64,000 nucleotides of DNA from the NCBI GenBank assembly GCA_900470155.1, contig UBZT01000025.1:1-64000 (forward strand), given 5' to 3'. Below, one piece after another: positions 54,530 to 64,000 of the stretch. Positions within the stretch are counted from its first letter, which is position 1. Each line of letters begins with the position of its first letter. The position numbers and the translations under genes were made by a program. The notes beneath the pieces were generated by a model. It searched no databases and had not been told where the DNA came from. It worked only from the letters and a program-made list of their open reading frames with translations. This DNA is from Hyphomicrobiales bacterium (GTDB lineage: Bacteria > Pseudomonadota > Alphaproteobacteria > Rhizobiales > Rhizobiaceae).

Positions 54530-55459
54530 TCAGTTGAACACCCGCCGCGGATGAAACTCGCCGCCGGCAATCTCGCCGATTGCAACCAGCTTGCTTCCAG
54601 ACAGGGCGACTGCCTCCGGCTCGGCAACGGGAGCGTCGCGGCCACGCACGATGATCGGATTGCCCATGCGCAGGCGATGGGCCTGATCCTCGGTGATGCG
54701 GATCTGCGGCAGGGCGGAAAGTGCCTCGCTCGTATCGACGATGAAAGCATCAAGTGCCTCGAGCCGGGCATCACGATCCTCGATGGCTTCAAGTGCCACG
54801 AGCTCTGCAAGCGGCACCATCGTCTCTTCGGCAAACGGTGCGACAAACGAGCGGCGCAGGCTCGAGATATGACCATAGCAGCCCAGGTCGCGTCCGAGAT
54901 CCCGGGCGATCGACCGCACATAGGTGCCCTTGCCGCACTCCACTTCGAAATGCGCCTTGTCGGCTTCCACGTTCAGCAGGGTCAGGCGAAAAACTTCCAC
55001 CTCGCGTGACGGGATTTCGACGGTCTCGCCTTCGCGGGCAAGGTCATAAGCCCGTTCGCCGGCGATCTTGATGGCGGAAAACTGCGGCGGGATCTGGTTG
55101 ATCACACCGGTATAGTTCGGCAGCAAGGCCCGGATGTCGTCTTCGCTCGGCCGCTTGTCGGAGGTCTGCGTGGCCTCGCCTTCAAGGTCGTCCGTCGAGC
55201 GTTCCTCGCCCCAGGTCACGGTGAATTCGTAGATCTTGCGGCCGTCCATAACATAGGGAACGGTCTTGGTCGCATCGCCAAGCGCGATCGGCAGCATGCC
55301 GGAGGCGAGCGGATCGAGCGTACCGGCATGGCCGGCCTTCTGGGCGTTGAACAACCACTTGATCTTGCCGACGGCTTCGGTCGAGCCGAAATCCACGGGC
55401 TTGTCGAGAATGAGCCAGCCCGAAATCGGGCGGCCCTTGGGCTTTCTGGGTTTGGACAT
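54530..55459 (-). CDS. truB: tRNA pseudouridine-55 synthase
   Basis: This 309-residue enzyme forms pseudouridine 55 in the tRNA T-loop. The catalytic Asp lies in [17 protein letters not shown], and [18 protein letters not shown] is the second hallmark. It starts six bases after the rbfA stop. The C-terminal PUA-like part is short, as in alphaproteobacteria. Confidence 0.96.
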   Translation of the reverse strand: MSKPRKPKGRPISGWLILDKPVDFGSTEAVGKIKWLFNAQKAGHAGTLDPLASGMLPIALGDATKTVPYVMDGRKIYEFTVTWGEERSTDDLEGEATQTSDKRPSEDDIRALLPNYTGVINQIPPQFSAIKIAGERAYDLAREGETVEIPSREVEVFRLTLLNVEADKAHFEVECGKGTYVRSIARDLGRDLGCYGHISSLRRSFVAPFAEETMVPLAELVALEAIEDRDARLEALDAFIVDTSEALSALPQIRITEDQAHRLRMGNPIIVRGRDAPVAEPEAVALSGSKLVAIGEIAGGEFHPRRVFN

Positions 55460-55465
55460 TGTCTC

Positions 55466-55879
55466 TTATTCTTGTTCGTCGTCTGCGCTGTTGGCGGCGA
55501 GGTCACGCTGGACTTCCGGCGAGCGCAGCAGGGCATCGATCTTCTGGTAATTGTCGAAGCTGGTGTCGTCGCGGAAACGCACTTCGGGCATGTGCTTCAA
55601 CTGGCGAAGCTGGCTGCCGATCCGACCGCGGATATATTTGGCATGGCGGTTGAGCGCCTCGATGATCGCTGTGTGGTCGCTGACCCCGAGCGGGGCGACA
55701 AAGGCCGTCGCCACCCTCAGGTCGGTTGACATGCGCACTTCCGAAATGGAAATCACCGTCCGTTCGATGAGGTCGTCGCGGACATCGCCACGCTGCAGGA
55801 CCTGGGTAATGGCGGCGCGCACCTGCTCGCCGACGCGCAGCATGCGCTGCGTGGGAGCTGAAGAGTTTGCTTTGCTCAT
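55466..55879 (-). CDS. rbfA: 30S ribosome-binding factor A
   Basis: This 137-residue single KH-fold assembly factor is needed for 16S 5'-end maturation. Family segments are [34 protein letters not shown] and [16 protein letters not shown]. The ATG at 55879 gives the common [16 protein letters not shown] start. It is linked to truB. Confidence 0.95.
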   Translation of the reverse strand: MSKANSSAPTQRMLRVGEQVRAAITQVLQRGDVRDDLIERTVISISEVRMSTDLRVATAFVAPLGVSDHTAIIEALNRHAKYIRGRIGSQLRQLKHMPEVRFRDDTSFDNYQKIDALLRSPEVQRDLAANSADDEQE

Positions 55880-56006
55880 GGTCGTTTGCCTTTTCGCATT
55901 CAATGGGGTCCGAAGGTCCGGTTTTCCCAGTCGCAATGCTTCAGTTGGGAGAAGATAAAATCGGCAGCAAAAGCTGTCGCAGACCAATGTCTGCATTCAA
56001 ATAAAG

Positions 56007-56030
56007 CGAGCGCCGGAAACCCGGCGCTCG
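56007..56030 (-). terminator. infB terminator
   Basis: A 10-bp GC stem (56007-56016 with 56021-56030) has a four-base loop and CTTTATTTG following on the minus strand, 29 bp beyond the infB stop. It separates infB from rbfA. Confidence 0.7.
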
Positions 56031-56058
56031 TTCTCTATTCCTGTCCGCAGGCTCTGGA

Positions 56059-58773
56059 TCAGAGCGTACGGGTGATATGCTCCACGCGGAAGCACTCGAT
56101 CGTGTCGCCGGCACGGATGTCTTCGTAGTTCTCGAAGGCCATACCGCATTCCTGGCCCATCGGGACTTCGGCAACTTCGTCCTTGAAGCGCTTGAGCGTC
56201 TTGAGCTTGCCTTCGTGGATGACGACGTTGTCGCGAACCAGTCGAACGCCTGCACCACGCTCCACCTTGCCTTCGATGACGCGGCAACCCGCGACCTTGC
56301 CGGTCTTGGTGATGTTGAACACTTCCAGAATTTCGGCATTGCCGAGGAAAGTTTCGCGGCGTTCCGGAGACAAGAGGCCCGACATCGCTGCCTTCACGTC
56401 ATCCACCAGATCGTAGATGATGTTGTAGTAGCGGATTTCGGAGCCGGCACGCTCGGCGGCGGTCCGGGCCTGGGCATTCGCACGAACGTTGAAGCCGATG
56501 ATGGCCGCATTCGACGCTTCGGCAAGCGCGATGTCGGACTCGGTGATACCACCGGCACCCGAATGCACGATCCGTGCCCGGACTTCGTCCGTGCCCAGCT
56601 TGTCGAGTGCGCCGATAATGGCTTCGATCGAGCCCTGCACGTCGCCCTTGATAACCAGCGGGAATTCCTTGTAGCCGGTGTTTTGCAGCTGGGTCATCAT
56701 CTGTTCCAGCGAACCGCGCTGGCCAGACTGGCGAGCAGCGGCCTTGTCACGGGCCAGACGCTGACGATACTCGGAAATCTCGCGAGCACGTGCTTCGTTT
56801 TCGACCACGGCAAACTTGTCACCGGCAGCCGGCGTACCCGACAGGCCGAGAACCTCGACCGGCATGGCAGGCCCTGCTTCCTTGACATGAGCGCCCTGAT
56901 CGTTGACCAGCGCACGAACACGGCCCCACTGATCGCCGGCCACGATGATCTGGCCCGGGCGAAGCGTGCCCTTCTGGACTAGGACCGTTGCCACCGAACC
57001 GCGACCACGGTCGAGCTGGGCTTCAATGACCGTACCTTCGGCAGTCCGGCTCGGATCGGCCTTCAGGTCGAGGATTTCGGCCTGCAGAAGCACGGCTTCG
57101 AGCAGTTTGTCGAGGTTGAGCTTGTTCTTCGCCGAAACTTCGACGTCGAGCACTTCACCACCCATGGATTCGACGAACACTTCATGTTGCAGAAGCTGCT
57201 GGCGGACCTTGTCCGGGTTGGCTTCGTGCTTGTCGATCTTGTTGATCGCCACGATGATCGGCACGCCGGCCGCCTTGGCGTGGTTGATCGACTCGATCGT
57301 CTGCGGCATCACGCTGTCGTCGGCCGCAACCACCAGAATGGCAATGTCGGTCGCCTGTGCGCCACGGGCACGCATTGCGGTAAACGCGGCGTGACCGGGT
57401 GTGTCGATGAAGGTGATCTTCTGGCCGTTCTGCTCGACCTGATAGGCACCGATATGCTGGGTGATGCCACCGGCTTCGCCCGATACGACCGAGGTCTTGC
57501 GGATGGCGTCGAGCAGCGAGGTCTTGCCGTGGTCGACGTGACCCATGATGGTGACGACCGGCGGACGGGAGACCATTTCGCCTGCATCGTCCTTGACGTT
57601 GAAGATACCTTCTTCGACGTCGGATTCCGATACGCGCTTGACGGTATGGCCGAATTCCGTGGCGATCAGTTCAGCGAGGTCGGCGTCGATGACGTCGCCC
57701 GGCTTCATCATCTGGCCTTCCTTCATCAGGTACTTGATGACATCGACGGCGCGTTCTGACATGCGCTGCGACAGTTCCTGGATGGTGATGGTTTCCGGCA
57801 GGACCACTTCGCGCATGACCTTCTCGCGCGTTTCCTGCATCTGGCTGCGGCGGAACTTTTCCTGGCGGCGACGCATGGCAGACAGCGAACGGCCACGGGC
57901 ATTGCCGTCGTCGTCGGTGCCGACAGTGGTCACGGTCAGCTTGCCGCGGCGGCGGTCTTCCTCGGCCTTCGGACGGGCAGGAACCTTGGCCGGAGCCGGA
58001 GCCACAACCTTGCCGCGACCTGGAATGACGCGCGCCGGAGCACGATCTTCTTCTTCGTCGGAAGCCTTGCGACCACGTACGAAGCCGGCAGGCGCCGGGG
58101 CAGCCGGGCGCGTTTCACCGGCAGGACGTGCAGTGCTGGCCGGTTGGGCAACAGCGGCTGCCGCCACCTCGACAGGTGCTTCAGCCTGCGGCTCGGGCTG
58201 CGGTTCGGCGGCCCGGCGAGCCGCTTCTTCCGCGGCGACACGTGCGGCTTCTTCGGCTTCGCGCTGACGGCGAACCTCGTCTTCGGCACGACGCTTGGCG
58301 TCTTCGATATCACGGGCCTGCGCTTCAATCAGTGCGCGGCGACGTGCTTCCATCTCGCCGGCCGACAGGTCGTGCAACACGGCGCCGCGCGGACGTTCCG
58401 GCTGGCGGTTCTGCTGCTGCGGACGTTCCGGCTGACGGTTGTTGTTGTTCTGCTGCTGTGCCGGGCGGTGCTGTTGCGGAGCCGGCTGCTGCGCGCGCGG
58501 AGCAGGTGTCGGCGCGGGCGCGGGCGCAGGTGCTGCCGGACGCGGCGGTTGCGCGACTGCCACCGGAGCGACGGGCTCAGGCGCACGAATGGGGGTGATT
58601 GGCGGCTTTTCGTCCTGCGGGCGTGTAGGGCGTCGCTTCACAGTCTCGACGACGACCGACTTCGTGCGGCCGCGCCCCATGTCCTGGCGTACGGTGCCCT
58701 GGCTCATCCCCGATGGTTTCAGGGTGAGCGTCTTCTTCACGCCGATGGTCTTGTCGTCATTGTTGTCGGTCAT
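56059..58773 (-). CDS. infB: Translation initiation factor IF-2
   Basis: This 904-residue GTPase places initiator tRNA on the 30S subunit. A long low-complexity Pro/Ala/Gln/Arg-rich N-terminus (about 1-300) precedes the G domain with [19 protein letters not shown] and NKID, then beta-barrel domains and the C-terminal fMet-tRNA domain. The size is typical for rhizobia. It follows ylxR by 101 bp in the nusA operon. Confidence 0.97.
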   Translation of the reverse strand: MTDNNDDKTIGVKKTLTLKPSGMSQGTVRQDMGRGRTKSVVVETVKRRPTRPQDEKPPITPIRAPEPVAPVAVAQPPRPAAPAPAPAPTPAPRAQQPAPQQHRPAQQQNNNNRQPERPQQQNRQPERPRGAVLHDLSAGEMEARRRALIEAQARDIEDAKRRAEDEVRRQREAEEAARVAAEEAARRAAEPQPEPQAEAPVEVAAAAVAQPASTARPAGETRPAAPAPAGFVRGRKASDEEEDRAPARVIPGRGKVVAPAPAKVPARPKAEEDRRRGKLTVTTVGTDDDGNARGRSLSAMRRRQEKFRRSQMQETREKVMREVVLPETITIQELSQRMSERAVDVIKYLMKEGQMMKPGDVIDADLAELIATEFGHTVKRVSESDVEEGIFNVKDDAGEMVSRPPVVTIMGHVDHGKTSLLDAIRKTSVVSGEAGGITQHIGAYQVEQNGQKITFIDTPGHAAFTAMRARGAQATDIAILVVAADDSVMPQTIESINHAKAAGVPIIVAINKIDKHEANPDKVRQQLLQHEVFVESMGGEVLDVEVSAKNKLNLDKLLEAVLLQAEILDLKADPSRTAEGTVIEAQLDRGRGSVATVLVQKGTLRPGQIIVAGDQWGRVRALVNDQGAHVKEAGPAMPVEVLGLSGTPAAGDKFAVVENEARAREISEYRQRLARDKAAARQSGQRGSLEQMMTQLQNTGYKEFPLVIKGDVQGSIEAIIGALDKLGTDEVRARIVHSGAGGITESDIALAEASNAAIIGFNVRANAQARTAAERAGSEIRYYNIIYDLVDDVKAAMSGLLSPERRETFLGNAEILEVFNITKTGKVAGCRVIEGKVERGAGVRLVRDNVVIHEGKLKTLKRFKDEVAEVPMGQECGMAFENYEDIRAGDTIECFRVEHITRTL

Positions 58774-58874
58774 TCCGTTCCCGTTCCTTCGAGCGAGGCC
58801 GGATGCCGAGCATCAGACCACGCCGTTCACATACTGTCCTAAACCACGGAGGTCGGCCTTGGCCGATGACCGTG

Positions 58875-59561
58875 TCATTGTGGTCTCGGGCCAGTGCTCA
58901 ACCTGCGCGGCTCAAGGCCACGGTAGGTTTCGAGCAGAGTTGCGCGTTTCACTACACCTTCACCCGCCTGCCCTGCAAGCGCGCAAGCATGGATAAACGC
59001 ATTCTGGCCCATCAGTTCGTCCATTTCGTTCCCGGATAAAAGCTGGAACGAAGGGATCTCCGCATCAGTTTCCATTCCGAGATGCCGGGCCTTTCGAGCC
59101 TGGTCAATCTTGCGAATGCCGTCCGCTGCCGCGTCCTTGGAATGGAACACCGCAAGGGCTTCCCCGCTGCGAACAGCGAGTTCGACCTTGGCAGACCCGA
59201 TGATGAACTGCCCCGCCTTGCGGGCCAGGTTCATCATTCCGGTCAGTTGACTGGCAAGCAGCCTGTCAACCCGTTCGCCAAGGGCGGGATCCGCCTTAAC
59301 GTCTTTCTTCAGCGCCCTGGCGAAGAGTTTCTTCGCCACAGCCTTTTCGACAGCCTCACGGCTTGGTGTGACCCAGCAGCCCCGACCGGGAAGCGTGCGC
59401 TTCAGGTCGGGAACGATCGAGCCGTCCGGCCCGGCAACGAAGCGAAGCAACGTTTCCGGGGAACCACTCTCACGCGTAACGATGCACATGCGTCCATTCA
59501 CGTCGCTCAAGTCGAAGTCATCTTCGTCCTGCACCGTGTCCGGAGACTGGGCGGTCATCAC
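58875..59561 (-). CDS. YlxR-type RNA-binding protein fused to an L7Ae-like domain
   Basis: This 228-residue protein has an N-terminal DUF448/YlxR domain (about 20-95, RMCIVTRESGSPETLLRFV, GRGCWVTPSREAVEKAV). A C-terminal domain of the L7Ae/L30e fold (about 115-205, LTGMMNLARKAGQFIIGSAKVE) follows. The two are separate genes in Bacillus. It overlaps nusA by four bases. It probably acts in RNA binding with NusA. Confidence 0.9.
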   Translation of the reverse strand: MMTAQSPDTVQDEDDFDLSDVNGRMCIVTRESGSPETLLRFVAGPDGSIVPDLKRTLPGRGCWVTPSREAVEKAVAKKLFARALKKDVKADPALGERVDRLLASQLTGMMNLARKAGQFIIGSAKVELAVRSGEALAVFHSKDAAADGIRKIDQARKARHLGMETDAEIPSFQLLSGNEMDELMGQNAFIHACALAGQAGEGVVKRATLLETYRGLEPRRLSTGPRPQ

Positions 59562-61168
59562 GCTTCCTGCTCGGCTTCCGCCTCGCCTTCCACATCTGCT
59601 TCGGCTTCAACAGCCAAATCGTCTTCGGTGATCCATCCGGCGGAAAGTCGCGCCTGGACGATCATGTTTTCGGCTTCTGCACGCGAAACTTCGAACTTCG
59701 AGAACAGGCCCTCGAACTTCTTGGTTTCGCCATTCTTGCGTTCGCTCCAACCCACCAGGTCGTCAGCGGCGCAGCCCGCAAAGTCTTCGATCGTCTTGAT
59801 GCCGTCTTCGCCGAGCGCGACCATCATCTGCGAGGTCATGCCGTTGATCTGGCGCAATTCGTCGGCAACGCCGAGCTCGCGGCGCTTGGCATCTCTCTCG
59901 GCTTCGATCTTTTCCAGATACTCGCGAGCGCGGGTCTGGATTTCTTCGGCGGTATCGTCATCGAAACCATCGATCGAGGCAATTTCGTCCAACTCGACGT
60001 AAGCCAGTTCCTCGACGGCTGCGAAGCCTTCCGAGGCCAGCACCTGACCAACCATTTCGTCGACGTCGAGCGCGTCCATGAACAGGTTGGTGCGGACGTT
60101 GAATTCCTTTTGGCGGCGTTCCGATTCCTCGGCTTCCGTCATGATGTCGATGTCCCAGCCGGTGAGCTGCGAGGCAAGGCGCACGTTCTGGCCGCGACGG
60201 CCGATGGCGAGCGACAGTTGCTCGTCCGGCACCACGACTTCGATGCGCTCGGCGTCCTCATCGAGAACGACCTTGGCGACTTCCGCCGGCTGCAAGGCGT
60301 TGACGATGAACGAAGCCGGATCCTGGCTCCACGGAATGATATCGATCTTTTCACCCTGCAATTCGCCGACGACGGCCTGAACACGGCTACCGCGCATACC
60401 GACGCAGGCGCCGACAGGATCGATCGAACTATCGTTCGAAATGACGGCGATCTTGGCGCGCGAACCGGGATCACGGGCCACCGACTTGATCTGGATGATG
60501 CCGTCGTAGATTTCAGGCACTTCCATGGTGAACAGCTTCACCATGAACTGCGGATGGGTACGCGACAGGAAGATCTGCGGGCCGCGCTGTTCGCGGCGCA
60601 CGTCGTAGACATAGGCGCGCACGCGGTCGCCGTAACGGAAGGCTTCGCGCGGGATCATCTCGTCACGACGGATGATACCTTCGCCGCGGCCGAGATCGAC
60701 GATCACGTTGCCGTATTCGACGCGCTTGACGGTGCCGTTGACGATTTCGCCCATGCGGTCCTTGAATTCGTCATACTGGCGGTCACGTTCGGCTTCGCGC
60801 ACCTTCTGCACAATGACCTGCTTGGCCGACTGCGCGGCAATACGGCCAAAGTCCATCGGCGGTAGCGGATCGGCAATGTAGTCGCCCAGCTTGGCATCGA
60901 CATTGCGGTCGCGCGCCAGTTCGAGAGCGATCTGCGTTGCGTAGTCCTCGACCTTCTCGACGACTTCCAGCAGGCGCTGCAGGCGAATTTCGCCGGTCTT
61001 CGAGTTGATGTCGGCGCGGATGTTGGTCTCGGTGCCGTAACGCGAACGGGCAGCCTTCTGGATCGCGTCGGCCATGGCGGCGAGGACGATTTCGCGGTCG
61101 ATCACCTTTTCGCGGGCAACGGCATCTGCGATCTGCAGGAGCTCGAGCCGGTTAGCACTGACTGCCAT
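59558..61168 (-). CDS. nusA: Transcription termination/antitermination protein NusA
   Basis: This 536-residue elongation factor has an N-terminal RNAP-binding domain (1-130), S1 (about 137-200), KH1 and KH2 (about 200-345, [26 protein letters not shown]) and a C-terminal acidic-repeat region with HhH-like segments ([14 protein letters not shown]). It lies between rimP and ylxR. Length and order are standard. Confidence 0.97.
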   Translation of the reverse strand: MAVSANRLELLQIADAVAREKVIDREIVLAAMADAIQKAARSRYGTETNIRADINSKTGEIRLQRLLEVVEKVEDYATQIALELARDRNVDAKLGDYIADPLPPMDFGRIAAQSAKQVIVQKVREAERDRQYDEFKDRMGEIVNGTVKRVEYGNVIVDLGRGEGIIRRDEMIPREAFRYGDRVRAYVYDVRREQRGPQIFLSRTHPQFMVKLFTMEVPEIYDGIIQIKSVARDPGSRAKIAVISNDSSIDPVGACVGMRGSRVQAVVGELQGEKIDIIPWSQDPASFIVNALQPAEVAKVVLDEDAERIEVVVPDEQLSLAIGRRGQNVRLASQLTGWDIDIMTEAEESERRQKEFNVRTNLFMDALDVDEMVGQVLASEGFAAVEELAYVELDEIASIDGFDDDTAEEIQTRAREYLEKIEAERDAKRRELGVADELRQINGMTSQMMVALGEDGIKTIEDFAGCAADDLVGWSERKNGETKKFEGLFSKFEVSRAEAENMIVQARLSAGWITEDDLAVEAEADVEGEAEAEQEA

Positions 61169-61224
61169 GTCTTAGGTCTCCGTCTTCATGCCTGGGCGTC
61201 TGCCACAAGGCTATCTGTCAAACG

Positions 61225-61836
61225 TTATGCGTCTTCGCTGTCGTCTTCGTCGTTCTGGTTGGCGGCTTGCGCCTTGGCCAACTTGTCCGCGCGAAGCGCG
61301 TCACGGATCAGGTCATCGGTCAGAATCAGCTTGGCTTCGGCCAAGGTGCTGAACGGGATCGTCAGCCGCGGCTCTTCGCCATAAGCCAGCTGATCACGTT
61401 CTAAGGTAAAGCCATCTGCATCCACGGCAACGATCTTGCCGCGGAAGCGCTTGCGATTGTCGACAAGGATCGAAGTCTCGCATTTCACCAGATTGCCCTG
61501 CCAGCGGACAAAGTCCGACTTGCGTACCATCGGCCGGTCAATCCCTGGGGAGGAGACTTCCAGATGATATTCCCGGTCAACCGGGTCCTCGACGTCGAGC
61601 ACCGGCGAGATCGCCATGGATGCGGCTTCGCAATCCTCGACGGTCATTGTCCCGTCGCTGCGTTCAGCCATGACTTGCAGCGTAAGCCCATTCTGGTTCA
61701 TCATGCGAACGCGAACAAGTTTGAAATCCATCGCCACGAGCACAGGCTCGATGATCTCTGCGATCCGACGGTCAAGGCCCGTCTCAATGATAATCCGTGC
61801 TTCGCCTGCTTCAGGCTGCGGCATGTTATCGGACAA
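61225..61836 (-). CDS. rimP: Ribosome maturation factor RimP
   Basis: This 203-residue 30S assembly factor has the two-domain RimP pattern: an N-terminal alpha/beta domain ([32 protein letters not shown]) and a C-terminal SH3-like barrel ([16 protein letters not shown]). It is first in the nusA operon, preceded by a leader with an intrinsic-terminator hairpin. Confidence 0.94.
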   Translation of the reverse strand: MSDNMPQPEAGEARIIIETGLDRRIAEIIEPVLVAMDFKLVRVRMMNQNGLTLQVMAERSDGTMTVEDCEAASMAISPVLDVEDPVDREYHLEVSSPGIDRPMVRKSDFVRWQGNLVKCETSILVDNRKRFRGKIVAVDADGFTLERDQLAYGEEPRLTIPFSTLAEAKLILTDDLIRDALRADKLAKAQAANQNDEDDSEDA

Positions 61837-61869
61837 TCGTCATACTCCCGATTGGATACGATCGCCAAT

Positions 61870-61899
61870 AAAAAAGAGCGGGTCCTTGCGGTCCCACTC
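61870..61899 (-). promoter_or_regulatory. rimP leader attenuator hairpin
   Basis: On the minus strand a 10-bp stem (one mismatch, one G-U; arms 61899-61890 and 61885-61876) with a GCAA loop is followed by six T. It lies 34 nt before the rimP ATG and about 20 nt after the predicted transcription start. A terminator in this place can only control read-through into rimP-nusA-infB. It resembles the rimP-leader class of candidate attenuators. Confidence 0.65.
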
Positions 61900-61927
61900 T
61901 CCATCGGTCGATCAAGAATTTGAATGC

Positions 61928-61956
61928 CGTATACGCTGCCTTGCCCCCAAATGCAA
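61928..61956 (-). promoter_or_regulatory. Promoter of the rimP-nusA operon
   Basis: Minus-strand -35 TTGCAT (61956-61951) and -10 TATACG (61933-61928) are separated by 17 bases. The predicted start near 61921 yields a leader of about 85 nt that includes the attenuator hairpin. Confidence 0.55.
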
Positions 61957-62075
61957 GCTTTTCACTTCAACTTCAAAACAAACTTGCCTTTCACGCCTTG
62001 ACCGTTGCAAGGTGGAGGCGGCTGGCGTGCTTCGCCAATTCCGTTCCTGGACAAGCCAATCGACGAGTAAGCTCT

Positions 62076-63704
62076 GTGCCCGACAGCCGATCTCCGCTAT
62101 CTCCGCTTGCAAACGAGTTCTATCGACGCATCTGGTTCGCCAGTATGGCGTCCAATCTTGGTGGCCTCATTCAAGGTGTCGGCGCGGCCTGGATGATGGC
62201 GTCCATCTCCAGTTCCGAAAACATGGTGGCGCTGGTCCAGGCGTCCAACACCGGACCAATCATGCTGTTCTCGCTGATCGCTGGCGCCATTGCCGACAGT
62301 TTCGATCGTCGGCGCGTGATGATCGCCTCGCAGATCTTCATGGTGACGATCTCGGCGCTTCTCGCCTTGTTTGCCTATCTCGATCTGATCACGCCCTGGG
62401 CGCTTCTCGCCTTTACCTTCCTGATCGGCTGTGGCACGGCACTCAACAATCCGTCCTGGCAGGCCTCGGTCGGCGATATGGTGCCGCGCGCCGATCTGCC
62501 GGCGGCTGTCTCACTCAACAGCATGGGCTTCAACATCACCCGAAGCGTCGGCCCCGCCATTGGCGGTCTGATCGTGGCCGCAGCCGGTGCGGCGGCGGCT
62601 TTTGCCGTCAACACACTGAGCTATTTCGCCATTCTGTATGCGCTTTTCCGTTGGAAACCGAATTTTCCGCAGAGCACGCTGCCGCGTGAGCAATTGGGCC
62701 CGGCGATCTCCGCCGGTCTTCGTTACGTTGCCATGTCGCCCAATCTCGGTAAGGTTCTGTTCCGCGGCTTTGTCTTCGGCCTGACCGCAACCTCCATCCT
62801 ATCGCTTTTGCCGATCGTCGCCCGCGACCAGTTGGCCGGAGGACCGCTGGTCTATGGCGGTCTTCTGGGTGCCTTCGGCATCGGCGCGATCCTCGGCGCG
62901 CTCTACAATCAGCGCCTGCGCGACATCCTGTCCAGCGAGGATATCGTGCGTGCCTCCTTTGCCGGCTTTGCGCTGGCGACGGTTGTCACCGGGGTAAGCG
63001 ACTCGATCTGGCTGGCGGGCGCCGCATTGATGGTCGCCGGCGCTTGCTGGGTCTTGGCGTTGTCGCTGTTCAATACGGTGGTGCAGCTTTCAACCCCGCG
63101 CTGGGTCGTCGGTCGGGCGCTGTCGCTGTACCAGACGGCCACCTTTGGCGGCATGGCGACAGGAAGCTGGTTGTGGGGCAGTATCGCTGAAAGCTATGGT
63201 TCCGGCCATGCGCTCGTTGCTTCTGGCGCGCTGATGATGGTCGGTGTCGCGATCGGGTTCTTTCTGCCGATGCCGGCTTTCTCCGCCCTTGATCTCGATC
63301 CCCTCAACCGCTTCAACGAGCCGGCGCTCAAGCTGGACATAAGGCCGCGGAGCGGGCCGATCGTCATCCAGATCGATTTCGAGATCGACGACGTCGACAT
63401 GCCGGAATTTCTCCGCATCATGGTCGAGCGCCGTCGCATCCGCCTGCGCGATGGCGCCCGCAACTGGACGCTGATGCGCGATCTTGAAAAGCCGGAGATC
63501 TGGACGGAAACCTATCACGTCCCGACCTGGGTCGATTACGTTCGCCACAACCAGCGCCGCACCAAAGCCGACGCGGAGATCACCGATCGTCTGATCGAAT
63601 TGCATCGCGGGCCGACCAAGCCGCATGTGCACCGGATGATCGAGCGACAGGCGATCCCGCCGGAGGATGATGTGTTCCACCAGTCACATCTGGACCCTCA
63701 CTGA
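62076..63704 (+). CDS. MFS transporter, EntS-like, with C-terminal extension
   Basis: This 542-residue inner-membrane protein has about 11-12 helices in residues 20-410 (MFS_3/EntS family: FRGFVFGLTATSILSLLP, GRALSLYQTATFGGMATGSWLWG). A cytoplasmic C-terminal domain of about 125 residues follows (VIQIDFEIDDVDMPEFLRIM) and resembles a small ferredoxin-like or ABM domain. A GTG start at 62076 is inferred because the preceding frame is unlike protein; its ribosome binding site is weak. It could export a siderophore or drug; substrate unknown. It is divergent from rimP. Confidence 0.82.
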   Translation: MPDSRSPLSPLANEFYRRIWFASMASNLGGLIQGVGAAWMMASISSSENMVALVQASNTGPIMLFSLIAGAIADSFDRRRVMIASQIFMVTISALLALFAYLDLITPWALLAFTFLIGCGTALNNPSWQASVGDMVPRADLPAAVSLNSMGFNITRSVGPAIGGLIVAAAGAAAAFAVNTLSYFAILYALFRWKPNFPQSTLPREQLGPAISAGLRYVAMSPNLGKVLFRGFVFGLTATSILSLLPIVARDQLAGGPLVYGGLLGAFGIGAILGALYNQRLRDILSSEDIVRASFAGFALATVVTGVSDSIWLAGAALMVAGACWVLALSLFNTVVQLSTPRWVVGRALSLYQTATFGGMATGSWLWGSIAESYGSGHALVASGALMMVGVAIGFFLPMPAFSALDLDPLNRFNEPALKLDIRPRSGPIVIQIDFEIDDVDMPEFLRIMVERRRIRLRDGARNWTLMRDLEKPEIWTETYHVPTWVDYVRHNQRRTKADAEITDRLIELHRGPTKPHVHRMIERQAIPPEDDVFHQSHLDPH

Positions 63705-63713
63705 CCACGAGTA

Positions 63714-64000
63714 TCAGCGCAGCTTAGCTTTCAGGCTGGCGCTCGGATAGCAGGTCGGTTTCAGGCCGTTTTTTGCCTGCCATTCGCCGAGAGACCGCCG
63801 TGTCTTGAAACCAGGCAGCCCGTCCACCTTGCCGACATCATAGCCTTGCGCCACCAGTGCTTTTTGCATGGCCAGGACATCCGAGCGCAGCATCTTGCCG
63901 ACATCGCCCCAGGCGGCTTTGAAAGCACCGGATCCGCTGCCGATCCTGTCGGCCAGATTGCCGATGAACAGTGCGTAGAGGTCCGAATTGTTGTATTCCT
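63714..64000 (-). CDS. Lytic murein transglycosylase, C-terminal part
   Basis: Only the last 95 codons are in the window. The segment EYNNSDLYALFIGNLADRI matches the end of the MltB-like catalytic domain. A peptidoglycan-binding domain (SDVLAMQKALVAQGYDVGKVDGLPGFKTRRSL) follows, ending KAKLR. The enzyme would cleave glycan strands in the periplasm. The start lies beyond 64000. Confidence 0.82.
   Translation of the reverse strand, partial: EYNNSDLYALFIGNLADRIGSGSGAFKAAWGDVGKMLRSDVLAMQKALVAQGYDVGKVDGLPGFKTRRSLGEWQAKNGLKPTCYPSASLKAKLR

Noticed and set aside
51609-54554. A 981-codon plus-strand open frame opposite pnp and rpsO
   Set aside because: It is antisense to well-identified genes, spans their intergenic region, and has the Asp/Gly/Arg-rich composition of a codon-bias shadow.
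54460-54921. A minus-strand frame overlapping the end of truB
   Set aside because: It is an out-of-frame shadow of truB with no family resemblance.

Overview
The window looks like chromosomal DNA of a Rhizobiaceae bacterium (Rhizobium/Agrobacterium/Allorhizobium type). The evidence is the GC-rich, strongly codon-biased sequence, an Irr-type Fur regulator beside fabA-fabB-fabI, a GlpSTPQUV-type glycerol ABC transporter, a SmoC/SmoEFGK polyol locus, an alpha-r14-like small RNA and the rimP-nusA-ylxR-infB-rbfA-truB-rpsO-pnp order. The assignment is from recognition only; no database search was run. No insertion sequence, prophage, CRISPR array or pseudogene was seen, and genes are densely packed and intact.

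Layout. (1) 0.1-10.05 kb, minus strand: a polyol catabolic operon (SorC-type regulator, SmoEFGK importer, two polyol dehydrogenases, a HAD phosphatase and a D-ribulokinase-type FGGY kinase). (2) 10.3-13.9 kb, plus: a cobalamin riboswitch followed by a DUF1636 protein and a complete BtuFCD/FecBCDE-like importer. (3) 14.0-24.0 kb, plus: the glycerol regulon glpR-glpD-glpSTPQUV-glpK. (4) 24.0-26.6 kb, minus: an ATP-dependent DNA ligase and its exonuclease partner. (5) 26.7-32.7 kb: an ECF sigma factor/ChrR anti-sigma pair with a flavin oxidoreductase, DUF1365 protein, cyclopropane-synthase-like methyltransferase, SDR and DUF2177 membrane protein, which resembles a singlet-oxygen or lipid-modification stress regulon. 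(6) 32.8-39.4 kb: a phosphohexomutase, an anti-Shine-Dalgarno small RNA, an RNase D-like exonuclease, a NAMPT-type phosphoribosyltransferase and a 583-residue protein of unknown function. (7) 39.5-45.9 kb: rpsA, cmk, a FYDLN-acid protein, tRNA-Ala(GGC), several small or hypothetical genes, a TRIC channel and irr. (8) 46.2-51.5 kb: fabA-fabB-fabI, a lone LuxR-type HTH protein, an AraC regulator and an RsmC-like methyltransferase. (9) 51.6-61.9 kb, minus: the transcription/translation block pnp, rpsO, truB, rbfA, infB, ylxR, nusA, rimP, with a probable attenuator in the rimP leader. (10) 62.1-64.0 kb: an MFS exporter and the C-terminal end of a lytic transglycosylase.

The most interesting observations are: the two glycerol-transporter ATPases carry complementary degenerate motifs, predicting one catalytic and one degenerate ATP site; the cobalamin riboswitch is followed by a hairpin that buries the ribosome binding site of the DUF1636 gene; a three-hairpin small RNA presents CCUCCUCCC in every loop and has a well-formed promoter; and the ECF/ChrR locus is a compact candidate for oxidant-induced lipid modification.
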